The translations under genes and the position numbers were made by a program. Below the pieces are notes generated by a model. That model saw only the letters and a program-made list of their open reading frames with translations. It was not told the DNA's origin and ran no database searches. Shown here in pieces: positions 58,583 through 64,000 of a stretch of DNA of 64,000 nucleotides. The stretch comes from JACVRW01 sp963846505 (lineage in GTDB: Bacteria > Actinomycetota > Thermoleophilia > Solirubrobacterales > Thermoleophilaceae): the NCBI GenBank assembly GCA_963846505.1, contig CAWJWD010000006.1:124001-188000 (forward strand), given 5' to 3'. Numbering within the stretch: the stretch's first letter is position 1; every line of letters begins with the position of its first letter.

Positions 58583-58803
58583 CCGTAGCCGGCGATCGCG
58601 ATGACGAAGAACACCGACCCCGCCATCACGAGCAGGATGCCGGTGGCCACCAGTGCGGACAACTTCGTGACGTGGCCGACGATGGCGACGAGCATCCCGA
58701 TCGGCATCAGCAGGAAGCTCACGCCCAGCAGCGACCGCAGTCCCTCGGGGGACGACGAGTCGAGCGACGGGAGGTCGACTTGGGCAAGCCAGGCGGCGAG
58801 CAA
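58579..58803 (-). CDS. small two-span membrane protein
   Basis: About 74 residues with two hydrophobic segments: LLGVSFLLMPIGMLVAIVGH and LVATGILLVMAGSVFFVIAI, ending AGYG. TTG at 58803 is a possible start; ATG inside the first helix at 58707 is less attractive. It overlaps the end of the secreted-protein gene by 4 bases (convergent) and is divergent from the MoxR gene. Not recognised. Confidence 0.58.
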   Translation of the reverse strand: MLAAWLAQVDLPSLDSSSPEGLRSLLGVSFLLMPIGMLVAIVGHVTKLSALVATGILLVMAGSVFFVIAIAGYG

Positions 58804-58827
58804 GCTGTCGAAAGTATCCTTGCTCGC

Positions 58828-59730
58828 GTGAGCGACGAGTTCCAGACCATCGAGCAGGCCCGCGAACGACTCGGCGAGGCGGGCTATCTCGCCGGCGAAT
58901 CGACCGCCCTCGTCTCGTTCCTCGCCGGGCGCCTGGGCAAGCCGGTGCTGGTCGAGGGCCCCGCGGGCGTCGGCAAGACCGAGCTCGCCAAGGCGATCTC
59001 GCGTGCGACGGGGCGCTCGCTGATCCGCCTGCAGTGCTACGAGGGCCTCGACGAGGCCAAGGCGCTGTACGAGTGGAACTACCGCAAGCAGCTGCTGCGG
59101 ATCCAGACCGAGGCCGCCGACACCGGCTGGCAGGAGGTCCAGGACGACATCTTCGGCGAGGAGTTCATGCTCGCCCGCCCGCTGCTGACCGCGATCTCCT
59201 CCGCCGAGCCGGTCGTGCTGCTGATCGACGAGATCGACAAGACCGACCAGGAGTTCGAGGCGATGCTGCTGGAGGTCCTGTCGGACTTCCAGATCTCGAT
59301 CCCCGAGCTGGGCGTGGTCGAGGCGCGCACCCATCCGCTCGTGCTGCTGACCTCGAACAACTCGCGCGAGCTGACCGAGGCGCTCAAGCGCCGCTGCCTC
59401 TACCTCTGGCTCGACTACCCGGACGTCGAGCGCGAGCTGGAGATCGTGCGCCTGCACGCGCCCGAGCTCGACGGGCACGTCGCGCGCAAGCTGGTCGAGG
59501 TCGTGCACATGGTGCGCGCGCTCGACCTCAAGAAGCCGCCCTCGATCGCGGAGTCGATCGACTGGGCGCGCGCGCTGCTGCTGCTCGGAGCCGACGACAT
59601 CGACCGGGGCGTGCTCGAGCAGACGATGTCGATCATCGTCAAGCACCGCACCGACCTCGATCTCGTCGCCGAGCGCGTCGGCGTCAAGCTCGAGGGCGGC
59701 CTGCTCGGCGCGCAGCGCCAGGCGGGGTGA
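58828..59730 (+). CDS. MoxR-type AAA ATPase
   Basis: A 300-residue AAA+ ATPase. Walker A VEGPAGVGKTELAKAISRA, Walker B VVLLIDEIDKTD, then sensor-1 LLTSNNSRELTEALKRRC. MoxR proteins assemble metal centres or remodel partner proteins together with VWA proteins. The following VWA gene overlaps its stop by 4 bases, so they act as a pair. Start GTG. Confidence 0.93.
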   Translation: MSDEFQTIEQARERLGEAGYLAGESTALVSFLAGRLGKPVLVEGPAGVGKTELAKAISRATGRSLIRLQCYEGLDEAKALYEWNYRKQLLRIQTEAADTGWQEVQDDIFGEEFMLARPLLTAISSAEPVVLLIDEIDKTDQEFEAMLLEVLSDFQISIPELGVVEARTHPLVLLTSNNSRELTEALKRRCLYLWLDYPDVERELEIVRLHAPELDGHVARKLVEVVHMVRALDLKKPPSIAESIDWARALLLLGADDIDRGVLEQTMSIIVKHRTDLDLVAERVGVKLEGGLLGAQRQAG

Positions 59731-61124
59731 GCCCCAAGCCGGCTCTCTACGGCGGCATGCCCGAGCAGCGGGGGCCGGACGGGATGGCGCCGCGGCTGCT
59801 CGAGTTCGCCGACGAGCTGCGCAAGGAGGGCGTCGCGGTCGGCACCTCGGAGCTGCTCGACGCCTTCGAGGCGCTCGAGGCGGTCAGCTGGACCGACCAG
59901 CGCGACTTCCGCGAGGCGCTCGCGACCACGCTGGCCAAGTCGCAGGAGGACCGTCACGTCCTCGACGTGCTGTTCGAGCGCTTCTTCTTCCGCGCGGTCG
60001 AGCGCGAGGCGATCGAGCGCGAGTTCACCGACGAGCCCTTCGAGGGCGGCGAGGGCCTCGACCTCGACGCCCTGCGCGAGCGCATCCGCGAGGCGATCCG
60101 CTCCGGCAGCGAGGGCGAGTTGCGCGACCTGGCGCGCCTGGCGATCGCCGCCTTCGGACGTCAGGGCGAGGGCTCCGGGGTGATCGGCGTGGACGTCCAG
60201 CGCATCCGGCGCACGCTCGGCCTCAAGGGCGAGCCGTCCGGCGCCCAGCAGGCCGACCCGGACGCGGTCCCGCGCGACCGCCTGCAGCAGTTCGAGCAGA
60301 TGGTGCGGCGCGAGCTCGAGCGCCAGCTGATCGAGCGCACGGGCACGCTGCCGCCGGCCAAGCCGCTGCGCGAGTTCGACCGCGCGCTGCCCTCCAACGC
60401 CGCCCAGGACCTCAGCCAGGTGCACCGCGTGGTCGCGCAGCTCAAGCGGCGGCTGGCCTCGCAGGGCAAGGAGCACCGCGGCCGGCGCCGCTCCTGGCAG
60501 GTCGACGTGCGCCGCACGATGCGCGCCTCGCTGCAGACCGGCGGCGTGCCGCTCGACCTGAAGTACCGCCCCAAGCGGCCGCGCCGGCCCGAGCTGTTCG
60601 TGCTCTGCGACGTCTCGACGAGCGTCACGAGCGCGAGCGTGTTCTTCCTCTCGGTGCTGCACGCGCTGCACGACCAGTTCCGCAAGCAGCGCTCGTTCGT
60701 GTTCGTCGAGCGCATCTCCGAGGTCACCGACGTCTTCCAGCAGGAGCGCTCGTTCTCCGCCGTCTCGCGCAAGATCGCCACCGACGCGGGCGTCGCCGAC
60801 GTGTCGGGCTACACCGACTACGGTCGCGTCTGGCTCGAGTTCCTCGACACCGTCGTCGACGACCTCGACCCGCGCTCGACCGTGATCGTGCTCGGCGACG
60901 CGCGCACCAACGGCCGCGAGCCGCACGCGAACGTGTTCTCCCAGGTCGCCGAGCACGCGGGTCGGACCTTCTGGATCAACCCCGAGCCGAAGCTGTACTG
61001 GAACTACGGCGACTCGGTGATGTCGGCCTACGAGCCGTACTGCGACGGCGTCTTCGAGTGCTGGACGACCAAGCAGCTCGAGGCGTTCGTCAACGCGGTC
61101 GCGGACCCGCAGGCGACGCGCTGA
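59727..61124 (+). CDS. CoxE-like VWA-domain protein
   Basis: A 465-residue protein. The first 330 residues are helical and charged, including an EREFTDEPFEGGEGLDLDAL stretch. The VWA domain near the C-terminus starts LFVLCDVSTSVTSASVFFLS with the metal-ion-dependent adhesion site DVSTS. The pair with the MoxR ATPase matches CoxD/CoxE-type accessory systems, but no carbon-monoxide dehydrogenase or other metalloenzyme is in the window. GTG start coupled to the ATPase stop. Confidence 0.9.
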   Translation: MSPKPALYGGMPEQRGPDGMAPRLLEFADELRKEGVAVGTSELLDAFEALEAVSWTDQRDFREALATTLAKSQEDRHVLDVLFERFFFRAVEREAIEREFTDEPFEGGEGLDLDALRERIREAIRSGSEGELRDLARLAIAAFGRQGEGSGVIGVDVQRIRRTLGLKGEPSGAQQADPDAVPRDRLQQFEQMVRRELERQLIERTGTLPPAKPLREFDRALPSNAAQDLSQVHRVVAQLKRRLASQGKEHRGRRRSWQVDVRRTMRASLQTGGVPLDLKYRPKRPRRPELFVLCDVSTSVTSASVFFLSVLHALHDQFRKQRSFVFVERISEVTDVFQQERSFSAVSRKIATDAGVADVSGYTDYGRVWLEFLDTVVDDLDPRSTVIVLGDARTNGREPHANVFSQVAEHAGRTFWINPEPKLYWNYGDSVMSAYEPYCDGVFECWTTKQLEAFVNAVADPQATR

Positions 61125-61155
61125 TCGGGCGGCGCAACTTCGACACTTCCTGAGT

Positions 61156-61161
61156 TATATT
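61156..61161 (+). promoter_or_regulatory. -10 element of a probable leaderless promoter
   Basis: TATATT, in an otherwise GC-rich region, ends 8 bases before the ATG at 61170. A transcript starting 6-8 bases downstream of this hexamer would begin at or next to the start codon. No ribosome-binding site precedes the ATG. A -35 element is not clear. Confidence 0.5.
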
Positions 61162-61169
61162 GGACACAT

Positions 61170-61907
61170 ATGCGTTTCCCAGCACCCATGAGGGGGGTCG
61201 CTGTCGCCGCGGGTCTCGCCGCGACCGCGTTTGCCGTCCCCGCCATCGCCCAGGACCAACCATCGACCGAGCTCGGCCCGATCGACGTCAAGGTCAAGGT
61301 CAAGGTGACCCCGAACAAGGTCGGGACGCCGAAGCATCCACAGCCGATCAAGGTCAAGCTCGACGCGGAGCTGATCGCCGAGGACCTCAGCTTCGAGCGG
61401 CCGATCGTGGACAAGGGCACGGTGCTGCTCGGCAAGGGCGGCGTCTGGAACGGCGCCAAGTTCCCCAAGTGCACGGAGACGATCCTCAACCGCAAGGGCC
61501 TCGACGCCTGCCCGAAGGGCTCGATCTTCGGCAAGGGCTACGCGACCGGCTACGCGGACACGGTGCGCACGACGCCGAAGATCACGGTCGTGAACGGCGG
61601 CGCCAAGGTGGCGTTCGGATACGTGCAGCTGACGAACCCCGCGCGCGTCAACGTCGCGGTGCCGACGACGATCAAGAAGCGCAGCGGCAAGTGGTCCTAT
61701 CAGCTCGACTTCGACGTGCCGTCCTCGCTGCAGTTCGTGGCCGGCGTGCCGATCTCGCTCACCAAGCTGCACCTCGAGCTGGGCAGAAAGGACATCCTCG
61801 CCAGCACGTACTGCCCACCTGACAACAAGTGGAAGTACGAGAGCAAGTCGGTCCTGCTCGACGGCCGCACGCCGGAGATCAAGGGCTCGGTCGCCTGCCG
61901 GCGCTGA
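61170..61907 (+). CDS. secreted hypothetical protein
   Basis: A 245-residue exported protein with signal peptide MRFPAPMRGVAVAAGLAATA and cleavage near AIAQD. The mature part is a basic beta-rich domain with Lys-rich repeats (VKVKVKVTPNKVG) and several cysteines (FPKCTETIL, ACPKGSIFGK, STYCPPD). It probably folds as an extracellular sandwich. Preceded by TATATT without a ribosome-binding site. Not recognised. Confidence 0.75.
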   Translation: MRFPAPMRGVAVAAGLAATAFAVPAIAQDQPSTELGPIDVKVKVKVTPNKVGTPKHPQPIKVKLDAELIAEDLSFERPIVDKGTVLLGKGGVWNGAKFPKCTETILNRKGLDACPKGSIFGKGYATGYADTVRTTPKITVVNGGAKVAFGYVQLTNPARVNVAVPTTIKKRSGKWSYQLDFDVPSSLQFVAGVPISLTKLHLELGRKDILASTYCPPDNKWKYESKSVLLDGRTPEIKGSVACRR

Positions 61908-61918
61908 GCGAATGACCC

Positions 61919-61957
61919 GCCGCGGCGCTGGCGGAGCTTGGCTCTCGGCGCCGCGGC
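61919..61957. terminator. hairpin downstream of the secreted-protein gene
   Basis: A perfect 10-bp stem, GCCGCGGCGC (61919-61928) and GCGCCGCGGC (61948-61957), with a 19-base loop, 11 bases after the stop. No U-tract. A second small hairpin (CGTGC-TCTG-GCACG, 61989-62002) follows before the riboswitch. Confidence 0.6.
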
Positions 61958-62035
61958 CCGATCGACGTCGAGGTCAATGGCATGGTGCCGTGCTCTGGCA
62001 CGGTTCCCTGCCGGCGCTAGACTGCGCCGCGCAAG

Positions 62036-62142
62036 ACAACTCAGGGGGGCTCGCGGGGCAAGCGGGCTGAGATAGCGCCCTCGACATCGATCGCCTGGCG
62101 CTGACCCTTCGAACCTGTGGGGTAATGCCCGCGGAGGGAGCG
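62036..62142 (+). promoter_or_regulatory. TPP (thiamine pyrophosphate) riboswitch
   Basis: All conserved THI-element parts are present: ACTCAGGGGGGCTC, GCTGAGATAGCGCC, GACCCTTCGAACCTGTG and GGGGTAATGCCCGCGGAGGG. The 3-prime part GCGGAGGGAG contains the ribosome-binding sequence of the ABC ATPase gene, whose ATG is at 62143. Ligand binding would therefore hide the site and block translation. Confidence 0.93.
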
Positions 62143-63045
62143 ATGGGCACGCAGGCAGAGGCTCCATCGACGGAGCCTCTTTCGTCGAATCGGACCGCGG
62201 TGGCGCTGACTGGCGTTCGGCGGTCCTTCCGTGCTCGCAAGCGCGGCGAGGTCGTCGCCCTGGACGGGATCGACCTGCGCGTGGAGGCCGGCGAGGTGGT
62301 CGCCGTCGTCGGCCCGTCGGGGTGCGGCAAGTCGACGCTGCTCGAGATCGTCGCCGGATTGCAGGAGCCGGATGCCGGCGTGGCCACGGTGGAGGACGGC
62401 GGCGCGGAGCGCGCCCGTGCCGACACGGCTGCTCCACGGCTCGAGGCCTGCGCCTACATGCCGCAACGCGACCTGCTCCTGCCCTGGCGCGACGCGCTCG
62501 GCAACGCGGCGCTGGCGCTCGAGTGCCAGGGCGTGCCGCGCGGCGAGGCTCGCCGCCGAGCCTCGCCGCTGTTCGAACGCTTCGGCTTGGCGGAGTTCGA
62601 ACGCTCGCGACCGGCAGCGCTGTCCGGCGGCATGCGCCAGCGCGTCGCCTTCCTGCGCACGCTGCTGCCCGGCCGGCCCGTGCTGCTGCTCGACGAGCCC
62701 TTCGGCGCGCTCGACTCGATCACGCGCGGCTCGATGCAGGAGTGGCTCGCAAAGGCGCTCGTACGGGAACCACGGACGGTGCTGCTCGTCACCCACGACG
62801 TGCAGGAGGCGCTGCTGCTCGCCGACCGCGTCGTGATCCTGTCGCCGCGACCGGGCCGCGTGGTCGCCGAGCTCGAGGTGTCCCTCCCCCGCCCGCGCGT
62901 GCGGCGAGAGCTGGTCGCCACCCCCGAGTTCGGGCGGCTGGAGCAGGCCGCGCTGGAGGCGCTCGAGCGCGGCGCGAAGCAGGCTACGGCGCCGGGGGTC
63001 CCGCGTGGCGGCGCCTCGGCGGGCTCGTCGGGGGTCGGCTCGTGA
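62143..63045 (+). CDS. ABC transporter ATPase, thiamine or thiamine-precursor uptake
   Basis: A 300-residue ATPase of the nitrate/sulfonate/taurine (SsuB/TauB) class. Walker A VVGPSGCGKSTLLEIVAG, Q-loop YMPQRDLLLPW, signature LSGGMRQRVAFLRTLLPG, Walker B VLLLDEPFGALDSITRG and switch His in TVLLVTHDVQEA. It is controlled by the TPP riboswitch just upstream. With the permease and the lipoprotein downstream it forms a ThiXYZ-like importer for hydroxymethylpyrimidine or formylaminopyrimidine. The stop overlaps the permease GTG. Confidence 0.93.
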   Translation: MGTQAEAPSTEPLSSNRTAVALTGVRRSFRARKRGEVVALDGIDLRVEAGEVVAVVGPSGCGKSTLLEIVAGLQEPDAGVATVEDGGAERARADTAAPRLEACAYMPQRDLLLPWRDALGNAALALECQGVPRGEARRRASPLFERFGLAEFERSRPAALSGGMRQRVAFLRTLLPGRPVLLLDEPFGALDSITRGSMQEWLAKALVREPRTVLLVTHDVQEALLLADRVVILSPRPGRVVAELEVSLPRPRVRRELVATPEFGRLEQAALEALERGAKQATAPGVPRGGASAGSSGVGS

Positions 63046-63794
63046 GACGCACGCTGCTCGCCACTGCCCTGCTCCTCCTGTTCGTCGCCGCCTGGCAGCT
63101 CGTCGCATCGCTCGACTCCGTCGACGACCTCACGCTCGCCTCCCCCGCCGAGACCTGGCAGGCGCTGCGCGACGACCGCTCGCTGCTGTTCGACAACGCC
63201 TGGGTGACGCTCGTCGAGGTCCTGCTCGGACTCGCGATCGCGGTCGCGCTCGGCACGCTGTTCGCGCTCGCGATGCACCTCAGCCGCACGCTGCGCGACG
63301 CCGGCTACCCGCTGCTGGTCGCCTCGCAGGCGATCCCGATCGTCGTGCTGGCGCCGATCTTCGTGCTCGTCTTCGACTACGGCATCGCCTCGAAGCTCGC
63401 GATCGTGGCGCTGATCTGCTTCTTCCCGATCACCGTCAACGTGCTCGACGGCCTGCGCTCGGTCGACCCCGAGCAGCTGAAGCTGCTGCGCAGCTTCGGC
63501 GCCGGCCGGCTCCGGACGCTGCGCTCGGTCGAGTTGCCGACGGCGCTGCCGTCGTTCTTCTCCGGGCTGCGCGTGGCCGCGACGGTGGCCGTGATCGGCG
63601 CCGTGTTCGGCGAGTGGGCCGGCGCCGACGAGGGCCTGGGCCGCCTGGTGCTGCTCGGCAACAACCAACTGGAGACCCCGCGGGTGTACGCGGGGACCGT
63701 GATCCTGACCCTGATGGCGGTCGCGCTGTTCGTGCTCGCGTCGCTCGCGGAGCGCGTGGCCTGCCCCTGGAACCGAGAAGAGGAACCCGCATGA
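63042..63794 (+). CDS. ABC transporter permease of the thiamine-precursor importer
   Basis: A 250-residue permease: N-terminal helix, then ALLLGLA-type helices and the cytoplasmic EAA-like loop (KLLRSFGAGRLRTLRSVELP, Glu-Leu-Pro in place of canonical EAA), typical of the SsuC/TauC group. Start GTG overlaps the ATPase stop. It ends with ATGA overlap to the substrate-binding lipoprotein gene. Six helices are expected. Confidence 0.91.
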   Translation: MRRTLLATALLLLFVAAWQLVASLDSVDDLTLASPAETWQALRDDRSLLFDNAWVTLVEVLLGLAIAVALGTLFALAMHLSRTLRDAGYPLLVASQAIPIVVLAPIFVLVFDYGIASKLAIVALICFFPITVNVLDGLRSVDPEQLKLLRSFGAGRLRTLRSVELPTALPSFFSGLRVAATVAVIGAVFGEWAGADEGLGRLVLLGNNQLETPRVYAGTVILTLMAVALFVLASLAERVACPWNREEEPA

Positions 63795-64000
63795 TCCGTC
63801 GTGTCCTGGTCCCGTTGCTGGGACTGCTGCTCGCCGTCGCCGTCCTGGCCGGCTGCGGCGAGAAGCAGGAGGTGCTCGAGCCGAGCGGCTCGAAGCAGGT
63901 CGAGCTGATGCTCGACTACTTCCCCAACGCCGATCACGCCGGCGTCTACGCCGCCCAGGCCAACGGCGACTTCGAACAGGCCGGGCTCGACGTGACGATC
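63791..64000 (+). CDS. substrate-binding lipoprotein of the importer, NMT1/THI5-like (5-prime part only)
   Basis: The first 70 residues only; the gene runs off the window. Lipoprotein signal with lipobox VLAGC, then a spacer and VELMLDYFPNADHAGVYAAQ, the strongly conserved start of NMT1/THI5-like pyrimidine-precursor binding proteins, followed by NGDFEQAGLDVTI. Context with the TPP riboswitch and permease supports a thiamine-precursor binding role. Confidence 0.92.
   Translation, partial: MIRRVLVPLLGLLLAVAVLAGCGEKQEVLEPSGSKQVELMLDYFPNADHAGVYAAQANGDFEQAGLDVTI

Overview
The window looks like chromosomal DNA of a very GC-rich actinobacterium. Genes are densely packed, GTG starts are common, ATGA/GTGA stop-start overlaps are frequent and third codon positions are almost always G or C. 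The gene set (tilS-hpt-ftsH beside folP/folB/folK, fabD-fabH-fabG, Solirubrobacter-like secreted proteins) suggests class Thermoleophilia, but that placement is inference. I see no rRNA, tRNA, CRISPR array, insertion sequence or prophage.

Layout. 0-3.5 kb: minus-strand fatty-acid initiation genes (fabD, fabH, fabG) and a GST-like gene. 3.5-7.7 kb: a secreted protein of atypical codon use, a NarX/LuxR-type two-component pair, and folK/folB. 7.7-12.4 kb: MarR-controlled MFS exporter, UspA-like protein, folP, a HAD phosphatase and a membrane-anchored glycine-zipper protein. 12.4-17.5 kb: ftsH, hpt, tilS and a MerR-HTH/class III cyclase. 17.6-23.3 kb: lipid genes (two-domain fatty acyl-CoA reductase-like SDR, PlsC-type acyltransferase, epimerase), a nucleoside phosphorylase and two coiled-coil proteins. 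23.7-27.1 kb: a large secreted cell-wall hydrolase and an unknown partner. 27.2-34 kb: regulators, sirtuin and beta-oxidation genes. 34-39.5 kb: Ca2+/H+ antiporter, two tandem M28 peptidases and a paralogue of the atypical secreted protein. 39.6-47.9 kb: clpP facing an ArsR/SRPBCC operon across two perfect operators, LysE, TerC, an aldo/keto reductase, a lipoprotein, a C5-epimerase-like protein and an ArsA ATPase. 48-55.6 kb: Tat-exported phosphatase-superfamily protein, EVE-domain protein, two MFS exporters and a Tat-exported flavoprotein oxidase. 55.6-64 kb: citrate synthase, an O-methyltransferase, a MoxR/VWA pair, secreted proteins, and a TPP riboswitch heading an ABC importer cut by the window edge.

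Many genes are interrupted by frame changes. I could place about 44, and about 39 of them are a single extra base; they cluster in patches (23.8-27.3, 34.2-37.5 and 43.7-54 kb) and spare long stretches. This looks like residual single-base insertion error in a long-read assembly, not decay or programmed frameshifting. I therefore annotate such genes as whole CDSs spanning the breaks and say where the frame changes.

The most interesting content is: a pair of cysteine-containing secreted paralogues with foreign codon use and palindromic AT-rich promoters 34 kb apart; a secreted wall hydrolase combining a lytic transglycosylase, a split M23-like and an M15-like domain; a domain-permuted split FadB; a MerR-HTH/adenylate cyclase fusion; and a Tat-exported sulfatase-like protein with Thr in the nucleophile position.
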